Source: Scilla litardierei
Lineage: Eukaryota > Streptophyta > Magnoliopsida > Asparagales > Asparagaceae
NCBI GenBank assembly: GCA_030789695.1
Contig: CM061138.1
Location: 182,381,051 to 182,445,050, forward strand
DNA length: 64,000 bases
Direction of reading: 5' to 3'
Both the position numbers and the translations under genes were made by a program. Positions 10,880 through 21,111 of this stretch are shown piece by piece (the stretch's first letter is position 1; each line of letters begins with the position of its first letter). The notes under the pieces were generated by a model, which saw only the letters and a program-made list of their open reading frames with translations, was not told where the DNA came from and ran no database searches.

Positions 10880-11560
10880 TTGGTGCATGTGCACCATGGC
10901 CAAATGGGCTATGAAAGGCCATGCACCCCCTCTCCCCATGCGGAGGGGGTTGGCTACGGCCAATAACCACCGGCGACCACCCCATCAAGGGGGAGGAGAA
11001 AGTGCGGCAACCCCATTCAAAGGGGGTGGCCGGCCATGGCCAAAGGGGCCATGGCCGGCCAACGCCGAAAGGCCATGGCCATGGCCGGCCATGGCCAAGC
11101 CATGACCGGCCATGGCCAGGCCGGCAGTGGCCGGCCAAGGCCGGGCCGGCAGTGGCCGGCCTTGGCCAAGGGCCTGCCGGCCAGGCCGGCCCTGGCAGTG
11201 GCCAGGGCCGGCCCTGGCAGAGGCCAGGGCCGGCGCCCTGGCCACTGCCAGGGCCAGGCCGGCCCTGGCAGTGGCCAGGGCCGGTGCCCTGGCCTCAGGC
11301 CAGGGCCTGGCCAAGGCCAGGGCAGGAGCCCTGGCCCCGGCCAGCGGCCAGGCCGCCCTGGCAAGAGGCCAGGGCAGTGCCCTGGCCTCAGGCCAGGGCC
11401 TGGCCGAGGCCAGGGCAGGAGCCCTGGCCCCGGCCAGTGGCCTGGCCAGCCCTGGCCGAGGGGGCAGGCCCCCTGGCCGGCCAAGGCAGAGGCCCTGGCC
11501 GGCCATTGGCCAAGCCCCGGCCAGGGCAGAGGCCCTGGCCGGGAGAAGTTGCAGTTCGAA
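10880..11560 (+). repeat. GC-rich palindromic array in the Copia leader
   Basis: Dense GGCCATGGCC, GGCCGGCC and CCAGGGCC/GGCCCTGG units form many nested inverted repeats, for example GCCCTGGCC-TCA-GGCCAGGGC. Long open frames on both strands are low-complexity artefacts (Gly/Pro/Ala/Arg/Trp) of this composition, not genes. Confidence 0.85.
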
Positions 11561-11634
11561 TATTGGTCGACCAATTTTGTGTTTTTGGTCGACCAATCTG
11601 GCAGAAGGTCTGGGTCGACTGCAAATTTGTCAAC

Positions 11635-11733
11635 TAACCCATACGGGGTGACAAAGGGCATTGGTCAAACTCGAATGTGTCGATTAGCCCATACGGGGCT
11701 AACCACAGTGCCGACTAGTTCATACGGGACTAA
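11635..11733 (+). repeat. Three CATACGGG hairpins in the Copia leader
   Basis: The loop ATAC is flanked by different stems: AACCC/GGGGT at 11635-11649, TTAGCCC/GGGGCTAA at 11684-11702, TAGTTC/GGGACTA at about 11715-11733. Confidence 0.6.
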
Positions 11734-11754
11734 CGTTTTAATGAAGTTTTTAAC

Positions 11755-12045
11755 TTGGGCTCTACTCCTTGAAGACTAGCCATAGTGCTCTACTTCATGC
11801 GAGATTAGCTAAGTCATTGTGCTCTACTCTACGGAGATTAGCCAATGTACTTATGTAATTGTGCTCTACTCCTTGAAGATTAGCCGTAATGCTCTACTTC
11901 ATACGAGATTAGCCATGTCATTGTGCTCTACTCCACGAAGATTAGCCAATGAACTTATGTCATTGTGCTCTACTCCACGGAGATTAGCCAATGAACTTAT
12001 GACGTTGTGCTCTACTCTACGGAGATTAGCCAATGTATTTTAAAT
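11755..12045 (+). repeat. Tandem repeat of about 60 bp (TTGTGCTCTACTCC..GATTAGCC)
   Basis: Five or six degenerate units of the form TGTGCTCTACTCC-ACGG-AGATTAGCCAATG..; some units alternate with TACTTCATACGAGATTAGC. No coding content is supported. Confidence 0.75.
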
Positions 12046-12072
12046 TCGTTTTGAAAAATACGTTTTCAAAAA

Positions 12073-12380
12073 CGCTTTTCCGCTGCAAAGTACTATAAGA
12101 GTACTAACATTTGATAAAGTGAGGGAGAAATATTGAAAGTTACTCTAGATGGTGATTGGAAACATGGTGACATTTCCGATTCTAGAGTAACATCTTCAAT
12201 ATTTTTCAAAAGTAACTTATCAAATACTCGTTTTCCGCTGCTAGTACTATAAGAGTACTATTGTTTGATAAGTGATGGGGGAATATTGAAAGTTGTTCTA
12301 GATGGTGATTGGAATCATAGAGACCTTTTCGATTCTAGAACAACATCTTCAATATTTTTCGAAAGTAACTTATCAAATAT
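12073..12380 (+). repeat. Two 156-bp foldback repeats before gag
   Basis: Copies start at 12073 and 12229. Each folds on itself: ATATTGAA plus inner arm, a loop with GATGGTGATTGGAA, inner arm, TTCAATAT. The inner arms are GTTACTCTAGA/TCTAGAGTAAC in copy 1 and GTTGTTCTAGA/TCTAGAACAAC in copy 2, so the arms differ but stay perfectly complementary. Confidence 0.85.
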
Positions 12381-12533
12381 AATATAATTCCAAGTGGGAT
12401 TTGAATTTTTAGAACTATCCAAATGGGATACTCTATTATCATTTCAAGTGGGAGTTATATTTTAAGAATTTTTTATGCAATGTTTTTGATCGAACCTTCG
12501 GTTTTGTGTCTTTTGCAGCATTTTAAAAGTAAA

Positions 12534-13451
12534 ATGTCTTCCGCTTCAAAGAATATCGTCGCTGAGTTAAACAAAGGTGAAAAACTCAACGGCGATAATT
12601 ACAAACTTTGGTCCATTAAGATACAATACGTTTTAGAGGAGCAAGAAGTGCTCGAAACTCTAAAGAACGTAATGATTGAACCCGAGTTGGGCACTACGGC
12701 CCAACACCGAAGAGACAAGGAAGCTTTTGATGCTTGGTCTCGGAAGAATAAGATAGCGCGCATTACGTTATTAAGCAGTATGGCTGATGACATAATGCGC
12801 ATCTTCCGGGAACATGACCTAGCCATGGACATATGGTCCAAACTAGAGGAGAAGTTCGGTGGCACATCGGTGTCCAAACTTCGCGCCTTAACTATAAGGT
12901 TCGATACATATAAGAAACGTCCAGATCATTCCATAGGAAAACATCTGCGACATATGGCGAACCTTATCTCGGAGTTAAAGGACGCAGGTCATGTGCTCAC
13001 AGATGAGCAACAAATCCAAGCAGTCATACGTTCCCTACCAAATGGGTGGGATCAGATGAAGATGCATCTCACTCATAATGAGAGCATAAAGACCTTCAAC
13101 GATGTTTCCAAGCACCTCGAATTAGAGGAAGAGCGGCTTGCGACTGCCAAGCCAAGTGCAGAAGTGCACATGGTTGCTAGTTCCTCACACGGGGGAAAGA
13201 AACGTAAAGATCGTTCGAAGTCTTCTAATGAACGTAATAAGCAACCTGAGTCTACCAAGGAACCCAAACATAAGGGTGGGCACAAGAAATGGCACAAGAA
13301 GAAAGACTTGAAAAGGATCAAGTGCTTCAAGTGTAACAAGCTCGGTCACTATGCTCGTTCGTGTACGAGTGGAAGTGACGAGGTAACTTGTAATACTAGT
13401 TACATATGTGTTTCTAGTTCACTATTTCTTGTGGAATCTAATCCATTTTAG
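12534..13451 (+). CDS. gag: Copia gag (capsid/nucleocapsid)
   Basis: The 305-residue protein starts MSSASKNIVAELNKGEKLNG; I chose the ATG at 12534 because this opening is typical of Copia gag, although the frame is open upstream. The capsid region (about residues 20-215) has NYKLWSIKIQYVLEEQEV, the WSKLEEKFGG block and the RSLPNGWDQMKMHLTHNESIKTF block. A Lys-rich linker precedes one CCHC zinc knuckle near residues 265-280 (CFKCNKLGHYARSC). The frame stops at 13449-13451, just before the protease, which is in another frame. It would form the particle and bind RNA. It is the only intact gene of this element. Confidence 0.88.
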   Translation: MSSASKNIVAELNKGEKLNGDNYKLWSIKIQYVLEEQEVLETLKNVMIEPELGTTAQHRRDKEAFDAWSRKNKIARITLLSSMADDIMRIFREHDLAMDIWSKLEEKFGGTSVSKLRALTIRFDTYKKRPDHSIGKHLRHMANLISELKDAGHVLTDEQQIQAVIRSLPNGWDQMKMHLTHNESIKTFNDVSKHLELEEERLATAKPSAEVHMVASSSHGGKKRKDRSKSSNERNKQPESTKEPKHKGGHKKWHKKKDLKRIKCFKCNKLGHYARSCTSGSDEVTCNTSYICVSSSLFLVESNPF

Positions 13452-14420
13452 GATAATTGATTCAGGTGCCACCGACCACATAGCAAAGGACAGACGGTCC
13501 TTCGTGGAGTATCACCGGATACTCAAGGAATGAAGTGGATCAATGTAGGAAACAACACACGTGTTGAAGTGAAAGGCGTTGGGACTCGCAAGCTTGTCTT
13601 GGACAACGGCCGCACTATCCTACTTCATGATGTTCTCTTCATTCCGTATATTCAAAGGAATATTAAAACTGTGGTCAATTTATTGGGTCTTGGTTAATAG
13701 TTGGTTCCTTCATGTTTGTAATATGGACCTATTTTTGTAATAATTCCTTTATTGGTACTGGGTTTGTATTTCAAAGGATTTATTGTAATAAGTACAATGT
13801 ATTTCCTCATGTAATGAAAATTTCCTTGTGACAAATTTTTTGACTAATGAGTCTAATATAATTTGTTGGCACACAAGGCTTGGTCATATTGGACCAATGC
13901 GTATAGATAGACTTGCCAAACGTGGCCTTCTATCCAATGTTTCAAAGGTTGAAATGTCGACCTGCGAACATTGCCTTGTGAGGAAATCTTGTCGCAAGCC
14001 GTTTGGAACCGGCACAAGGGCCGAGGTTCCAATACAGCTTATCCATTCGGACATATGTGGTCCGATGAATGTCAAGACAAGACGCGGGAAGTCCTATTTC
14101 ATCACTTTTATTGATGATTTCACCCGATTCGGTCATATCTATTTGATATCCCACAAAATTGAAAGCACTAAACCTGCTTTAAAAACTATATGAGTTTAGT
14201 GGAGAATCAATTAGATCGCAAGATTAAGGTCGTGCGAACCGATAGGGGCGGTGAATATCAATCAACAAGTTTAAAGGAACTTTGTGATGAAAAAGGCATA
14301 GTACATCAGGTAACTATACCTTATACTCCTCAACAAATTGGTGTTGCAGGTATAGGACTTTAATGAAAAATGGTCCGTTCAATGATGGCGCAAGCTAACT
14401 TGCCAATCACTTTTTGGGTG
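13452..14420 (+). pseudogene. pol: Copia protease and integrase, frameshifted
   Basis: The protease begins at 13453 with IIDSGATDHIAKD, carrying the catalytic DSGA, in a frame shifted from gag, and breaks near 13533. The pre-integrase and integrase N-terminal part (13828-14193) has the zinc-binding pattern WHTRLGH..C..C and the first catalytic Asp (LIHSDICGP). After a frameshift near 14190 the second Asp region (VRTDRGGEY) is in another frame, and the segment that should hold the catalytic Glu reads TPQQIGVAGIG, so the Glu motif is lost. This copy cannot make an active protease or integrase. Confidence 0.85.
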
Positions 14421-14964
14421 ATGCATTATTGACAACCATTTTCATTTTAAAACCGCGTACCCTCGAAATCAGTTAGCTCCACTCCTTATGAGTTGTGGAA
14501 CCAAAGGTCTCCTGACTTAAACATTTTTACCTTGAGTTTGTGCATTCAACGCACATATTTCCTCCCATAAGTATGGCAAACTTGGGCCAAGGAGAAGGAA
14601 ATGTATCTTTAAACGATACGCATAAAACTCCAAAGGTTATGTTTTTGTTAGTCAGGAAAACAATGGTGTGCTAATTGAGTTTGAGTCGAGGGATGTCACT
14701 TTCTTGGAAAACGAGTTTCCAAGACAGGGCGAGATAAGTCAGGACTTATCTCTATTTTGAGATTTATGATCAAAAAGGATTACCTCATTCGAGTGGGAGA
14801 AATTCTTGGTGAAAACGAAAATTCTTTTTAACCTTCACCAATGGATTATACGAATGACGATTATCCTATTCCATACGGGAATAATGATCCAAGTGGGAGC
14901 AATTCTAACAACATTTCAAGTGGGAGTGATATTAGAATTGATCTAAATTCAAGTCAACAAGGAC
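14421..14964 (+). pseudogene. Copia integrase C-terminus to RT linker, degenerate
   Basis: Only fragments of reading frame remain (for example ANLPITFWVMH near 14395-14430). Stops and frame changes prevent a product. Position and composition suit the integrase C-terminal domain and linker. Confidence 0.6.
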
Positions 14965-16154
14965 TTGAAGAATCTCAAATATGCCGAATCATGCCCTGCA
15001 AATGACAAATGGATGGAAGCGATGAAGGAGGAATTGAAATCCATGAAAGTTAACCAAGTCTGGGACTTAGTTAACTCACCCAGAGGACATAGAGCAATTG
15101 GGAACAAATGGGTTCTCGAGATCAAGCATAAGGCTGATGGCTCTATAGATAGATATAAAGCTCGCCTTGTCGCGAAAGGTTTTACGCAACAGGAAGGGAT
15201 AGACTACAAAGAAAACTTCTCACCTGTTGTGCGTTTTACCTTGATTCGCAATGGTAGCTTGCTTATACCTCGAATTACATCAGATGGATGTAAAGACTGC
15301 CTTTCTCAATGGAGAATTGGACGAGGAGATCTATATGGAACAACCAACAGGGTTTGTAAAAGAAGGAAACAAACATAAGGTTTGTAAACTTCGTAAGTCC
15401 ATATATGGTCTTAAATAATCCTCGAGGCAATGGTATATACGATTTCAAGAAGTTGTCTTATCAAATGGATTTTTTCCATGCTTGATGAAGATAACTGAGT
15501 ATATATCAAGAGGATTAAAAGCAAGTATATTATCATGTATCTATATGTAGATGACATTTTAATAGCCAGAAATGACAAGGGCTTTGTAATGAGTATCAAG
15601 GCTTGGCTTTCATCAGTATTTGAGATGAAAGGCATAGGAAAAGCCGCATATATCCTTGTAATTAAGATTTCAAGGAATCGTTCGAAGAAACTTCTTTCTC
15701 TTTCACAGGAGACTTATATAAAGAAGGTTCTAGAACGATTTAATATGCAGGACTGCAAGTCCATTGATATTCATATAAGCATATGCGACAACTTATATCT
15801 GGAATCGTGTCCAAAGAACCAAAAGGAAAAGGAAATTATGGAAAAAGTTCCATATTCCAGTGCAGTTGATAGTCTTATGTACACTATGGTGTGTACGAGA
15901 CCGGACATCTGTTTTGCCGTTGGAAATGGTAAGCTGTTACCAATCCAACCCAGGGCAAGAACACTGGAAAGCGGTTAAGAGGATAATGCAGTATCTTAAA
16001 GGAACTGCAGATTTGCAAAAGACTATGATAAAACCAAGAAGGTAGACATAAGGTACATATCTACGCATGAGACGATAGAGGATCAGCTTACGAAAGCGAT
16101 CCCCAGAAATGTGTTTTATAAACACTTATCATCTCAAGGATTGCGTATGGGTTG
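14965..16154 (+). pseudogene. pol: Copia reverse transcriptase and truncated RNase H
   Basis: The N-terminal RT block is clear (MKEELKSMKVNQVWDLV, then NKWVLEIKHKADGSIDRYKARLVAKGF, 14965-15240). After a frameshift, further RT blocks appear in other frames. The active-site YVDDI lies at about 15541-15555 (MYLYVDDILIARNDKG). The frame continues to DSLMYTMVCTRPDICFAVG near 15920. RNase H is largely deleted: VKRIMQYLKGTADL near 15990 is followed almost at once by the C-terminal STHETIEDQLTKAI near 16050. At least four lesions affect pol. Confidence 0.87.
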
Positions 16155-17201
16155 AGTTGTACCAAATATATATTCCCATGTCTAAGAAATGATCAAAATT
16201 AATAAAAGAATAAGTTCTTTTTCTAACATTGCATATGAATTTCTTAAGAAATGTTTGTGTACATTTTTGAAATCTCAGCTGAATTGTGTGTATGTCGGAC
16301 AGATTAAGGTTGGCTCTCTCACATGAGCAACCGCCTTATCTTATCAGATGGATAAGATAGAGATGAGACTAGTTTAAAGTCAAAAATCATTAGACGAATG
16401 ATTTAGAGTCATGACTTTAACAAGATAGTCGAATGAAAGATCTGCATCATATGGATGCTTACAAAAGATCTGAGATCTGTATCACAAGGATATAAAGATC
16501 TCATTGGATTTTTTAATCCTATCTGTCTTATGCAGGATGAGAGTCCGGGAATATTTCCTGAGTAGTAAGGGGACTCAAAAGATAGGCACTGTGGTGTCTG
16601 ATCTTTCATCCGTACAACATCATTAAGACATACTCTCCCTGGGAAAGGAGTGATGTTGTAATACGTGTTCATACCACGTATGCATTTCGACCACTGAGTT
16701 AGTAGCAATAGTGTTTGCTATTATGTGAGACTCAAAGGCCATACGGGTCTTAACTCTTACCCTCAAGGACTCCAATTGGTTCCTTTAGATTTGACGAGAT
16801 GATCGCTATCTTAGCGTGTTACTAATGGGCTATGGTAATTCGGCTCGGCGGGGCACGTTAGAAAAGCGAATCAAGTCAAGATCATAAGGTTCGCAAGAAG
16901 AGGAAGATTGATTTCATATTCGCATTTGGACTTTAATGATTCAAAGCTGGCCAGCCAATTGTAATCCAGATGGGATTCAATTGTTGAATATAAAGTACAA
17001 GAAATGTGAAGAAATAATCTAGGGTAAAGCATGCGTTGAACTACTCAACTTTGCACCTTCGAGGTCGTTGTGTATCTCTAACAAGTGCACAACAACAGAC
17101 TCTACGCGCATGACGGTCGCACGGTCTATTTCTCGGTATGATAGATGAAAGAACTAAGGGAAAGACGTTCTCTTACAATCCCCTCAAGTGTGAGTGGGAG
17201 A
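16155..17201 (+). other. Copia 3' untranslated region and polypurine tract
   Basis: About 1 kb without a supported gene. GTGAGTGGGAGA at 17190-17201 directly before the LTR is the polypurine tract. Confidence 0.75.
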
Positions 17202-17808
17202 TGTTGGATATGGAAGACGTTTGTACACCCTTGTGGGGGATGTACGAGGGAATACGGACCTCGAACGTCGCGCACACGAAGTCGTGTGCATAGGGAATCT
17301 GTTCCCTTGCGGAGAGGATCTCTGGATGAGCGGGAAAGTCGCATTATATATGCATAAGTGCATGCGACATATGGCTAATAAAGGGGGAATATCTTAAGCT
17401 TATGTTGTACCATGCATATGGTACAACTTAAGCTTATAATGTGCCATGTATCATGGTACACCTTAATTAAGTTGTTCCAAAGGAACAACTTACCCTAAAA
17501 TAACTACCTTGGGGGCTATAAATAAGACCCAAGGGTAGCCATTTTCCTTACACATTTTGCATGAAATTCATGCATGCATCTTCTTCATAGCGAAGCTCTG
17601 CAGAAATATTTCCTCTCCCTCCATCCAAGTTCTTAATCTAAAATAGAGATTTAGATTGTGGATTTAGTAGCCTTACTCCGTTCGTGAGTAGACTCGATCC
17701 GTCGTGGCGAATCCGAAGGCGAAGTTCGTAGACTACCGTACAGCGTACGCAAGCGTAAGTCTACACTTCATATTATCGATCCTAACTCTGTTTTGGCAGG
17801 ATCCTTCA
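17202..17808 (+). repeat. Copia 3' LTR
   Basis: TGTTGGATATGG..GGATCCTTCA, 607 bp. It differs from the 5' LTR at the first base and at two further G/A positions. TATA box CTATAAATAAG at 17516-17526. Confidence 0.93.
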
Positions 17809-17814
17809 GTTCGG
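17809..17814. repeat. Target-site duplication GTTCGG of the Copia element (right)
   Basis: Matches 9911-9916; see the left copy for the one-base ambiguity. Confidence 0.8.
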
Positions 17815-20800
17815 CCTCGATCCACTTGGTGAATTAGTCCACTGCCACGATCAGATGCTTCCGCTGCCCTCGTCCCGGTTTAAATGGTCCGAGGATGTCG
17901 AGCCCCCATTTCGCAAAGGGGATGGGGCTCACGATAGGGATGAGCTCTGACGGAGGAGTCGAGATGTGGTGGGCATACCTCTGGCATTCTTGGCATTTCT
18001 GGACGTAGCTTGTTGCGTCCTGGGCCAGGGTCGGCCAGTAGTATCCCTGCCTCAAGATCTTCTGGGCGACTATCTTGCCCCCATGGTGATTCCTGCAGAT
18101 CCCGTCGTGAACCTCCCGTAGGACATAGTCAGCTTCATGCGGTCCGATGCACTTCAGGTATGGGAGGACGTCCGTCTTGGTCCAGCGTCTCCGGTAGAGC
18201 GTCCCATCCTGGATCACGTATCGGAGCGCCTTTCTCTCCAGGGTTCGGCGTTCGTCCCCATCGGTCGGCACCTCTCCATGAGTGAGGTACCGGATGATCG
18301 GGTCCATCCAGGTGGGTTCCTGGTCGATCGCCATCACCTCGTACTCCTCCGTGCTGGGGGACGGCAGGTTCTCCACGTAGATGGTGCGGCCTAGTTCCTT
18401 TGGCGAGGACGAGGCCAGCTTTGATAACGCATCGGCCCGCGCATTCTCTGATCGCGGGAGGTGCAAGACTTCCACGTCCTTGAACTTGGACATCGCCGCT
18501 CTGGCGACTGGGAGATATCTCTGCATCGCCCCCTCCCGTGCCTCGTAACTCCCTAAGAGTTGGTTGACAATGAGCTTCGAGTCGCTGAGGAGGCGGACGG
18601 ACTCGGCCCCGAGCTCCAGGGCTAGCCTCAGGCCGTTGATCACTGCTTCGTATTCCGCCACGTTGTTCGTAGCTGGGAACTCGAACCGCAACGCGTATTC
18701 CACAATGTTCCCTTCCGGAGATCGGATTGCAATCCCGGCCCCGCCTCCCGACTGTGTGGCCGACCCGTCTACATGGACTATCCATGCTCCTGGATCCCCT
18801 GGCTGAAAGTGGTCAGCCGAAAGAAAGGACAGGGGTTGATCAATTACCGTCGCCGGGCCTTCTTCCTCTGGGGGGCCGTTTCCCTCCGTCGTGCACTCGG
18901 CGATGAAGTCGGCTAGTGCCTGCCCCTTGATGGCCGTGCGCGGTTTGAATCGGAGGTCAAACTCGCTCAGTTCCACTCCCCAGTTTAGCATCCTCCCCAT
19001 TCGATCGAATCTCTTGAGGTTTTGTTCCAGTTGTGAGTCGGTCAGGATCAGTATGGTGTGGGCCTGGAAATAGGGTCGGAGCCTTCGTGCTGAGAGGACG
19101 AGGGCGTACGCCAGCTTCTCCATGGGCGAGTATCGCACCTCCGCCCCCTTCAAGATCTGGCTCGTGTAATACACCGGCCATTGCACCCCGCCGTCCTCCC
19201 GGATCAGCACCGAACTCACAGCTTCCTCCGCGCACGCCAGGTAAAGGCTCAACGACTCCCCTTCCCGTGGTTTGGACAGGAGAGGGGGGCTGCGGAGATA
19301 CTCTTTGAGGTCCCTGAACGCCCGGGAGCAGTCTTCGTCCCAAAGTATCGTCTTCCTATTGTTTGGAGGTTCCGCGATTGCTTTCCTTAGGACCTTGAAG
19401 AAGGGGAGCGATCTTTCCGCTGATTTGGAAAGGAATTGCCCCAAGGCTGCGATGCGCCCGTTCAGCCTCTGTAGCTCCTTGATCGTCGTCGGCTCGCGCA
19501 TGTTGATCAGCGCCTCGATCTTGTCGGGATTAGCTTCAATACCACGATTAGTTATCATAAATCCCAAGAATTTGCCAGATCTTACCCCGAACGTGCACTT
19601 CACGGGGTTGAGCCGAATGTGGTGTCGCCGCAACCGCTCGAAGGTCTCCCGCAAGTCGGTGATGTGGTCTTCCGGTCGCCTTGACTTGACAAGCATGTCG
19701 TCGACGTAGACTTCTAGGTTCCTCCCGATCTGGGAGCTGAACACCTTGTTGACCATTCTCTGGTAGGTGGCCCCCGCGTTCTTCAAGCCAAAGGGCATCT
19801 TCTTGTAGCAGTAGGTTCCCCGGTCCGTCGTGAAGGCTGTCATCTCTTCGTCCCGGGGGTCCATCTGGACTTGATTGTATCCGGAGTAAGCGTCCATGAA
19901 GCTTAGCATCTCGTACCCCGAGGCGTTGTCCACCAGGTGGTTGATGCGCGGCAGAGGATAGCTGTCCTTGGGGCAGGCCTTGTTGAGGTCACTGAAGTCC
20001 ACGCACATTCGCCACTTCCCGTTGGGTTTCTTGACCATCACCACGTTCGACAGCCACTCCGGGTACCAGACCTCTCGTATGAAGCCGGCATCAAGGAGAC
20101 GCTCCACTTCCTCGGAGGCTGCCTTCATCTTCTCGCCACCCAGGTTGCGCTTCTTCTGCCTAACCGGCTTGAAGTTGGGGTCGGCGTTGATCTGGTGGAC
20201 AATCACCTGGGGGTCTACGCCGGGCATGTCTTCCGGCGACCAAGCAAAGACGTCCAGGTTCGCCTCCAGGCATTCGACCAGCTGATCCCTCAAGTCCTGG
20301 CTCAGCCCTCTCCCAATCGAGACGAACCGGCCCTCGATGTCCGTGACCGGGATTTGCTCCTGCTCCTCCACAGGGGCGGGCCTAGGCCCACTCCTCAAAT
20401 CGAGCACGGCCATCCGGTTGGCTAGGCGATCCTCGGGACCTCCCTCCGCCAGTTGATAGAAGGTACTCGGTCTCCCCGCGTCGCCTTCGACTTGCCCCAT
20501 TCCCCCCGGTGTTCGGAACTTGATAGTCTGATGGAGGGTCGAGACTACCGCGCCGACGGCGTTGAGTAGGGGTCGGCCGATAATCCCGTTGTATTCCGAC
20601 CCGATCCCCAATACGATGAATTCCACCGCTAGGGTCACCGAGTCTGGTGCGTTTCCGAGCGTTACCGGGAGATGGATCGTGCCGATGATGGGGGTGGAGT
20701 GACCCATGAATCCAACCACGGGACCTGAGCGAGGTCGTAAGTCTTCTTTCCGCCGCCCCATCTTCTCCAGGGTCGACATAAAGAGGACGTCACAGGAGCT

Positions 20801-20860
20801 GCCGGTGTCGACAAGCAGCCGTCGTACCATGGTAGTGTCTATGACCACTGACACCACCAA
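17815..20860 (-). pseudogene. pol: Tat pol: protease, RT, RNase H, aRNase H, integrase N-part
   Basis: A 1008-residue open frame, one of the best preserved pol genes here. Protease: LLVDTGSSCDVLF (residues 15-27). RT about 230-420: DFSDLNKACPKDSYPLP, SFMDAYSGYNQ, MPFGLKNAGATYQR and the active-site YVDDM. Then Ty3-type RNase H (DSQLEQNLKRF region), followed by a second, archaeal-type RNase H (HVDGSATQSGGGAGI, NNVAEYEA, SDSKLIVNQL), a hallmark of the Tat lineage. The integrase HHCC finger (EVHDGICRNHHGG..CQECQ) and first Asp (WGLDILGPF) follow. A TAA at 17831-17833 replaces the Tyr expected in the VDYFTKW block. Beyond it the Copia element splits the gene, which continues at 9910. The frame begins at a TTG; upstream it is open to a stop near 21035. 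Confidence 0.92.
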
Positions 20861-21111
20861 AGCTACGTCCGAGCTGCGCGCCGTTACGGACGCACCCGGT
20901 CTCTCGACCGGTGGGGAAGGGAAGGGCTCCCCGGCCCTTTCCTCATGGTCCCCCTCGCGTCGGGCCCGTGCCCGTTCCTGCCAACGACGTCGGGCCCTGT
21001 CGCCCCGCGTCAGGGCCTCGCTCCCCTTTCACCGAGATGAGGGAGGTCGCGTCATCGCAGATGTGGTTTGTTTCTTCGTGGGACTGTTCGGTTCCCACAG
21101 ACGGTGCCAGA
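20861..21111 (-). other. Tat leader with primer-like site and gag remnant
   Basis: Next to the LTR, minus-strand TGGCACCGTCTGTGGG at 21094-21109 resembles the primer site seen in Tat elements; I do not assign the tRNA. An ATG at about 21059 opens MTRPPSSR and stops. After the stop the same frame is open into the protease through a short Arg-rich linker. A normal Tat gag of several hundred codons is missing. Confidence 0.7.

Larger units (their letters stand above)
9917..17808 (+). mobile_element. Young but defective Ty1/Copia element
   Basis: Two 607-bp LTRs (9917-10523, 17202-17808) differ at only three positions by my reading. A tRNA-Met-type primer site follows the 5' LTR and a polypurine tract (GTGAGTGGGAGA, 17190-17201) precedes the 3' LTR. 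A 2 kb leader rich in repeats precedes an intact gag. Pol has several frameshifts, lacks the integrase Glu motif and most of RNase H. It sits in the Tat integrase, restoring the EAEP reading when removed. Confidence 0.92.

Noticed and set aside
10854..11779. Several long open frames on both strands (up to 247 codons) between primer site and Copia gag
   Set aside because: All are produced by the GGCC/CCAGG-type repeats, with overlapping frames on both strands and Gly/Pro/Arg/Trp low complexity. No domain is seen.
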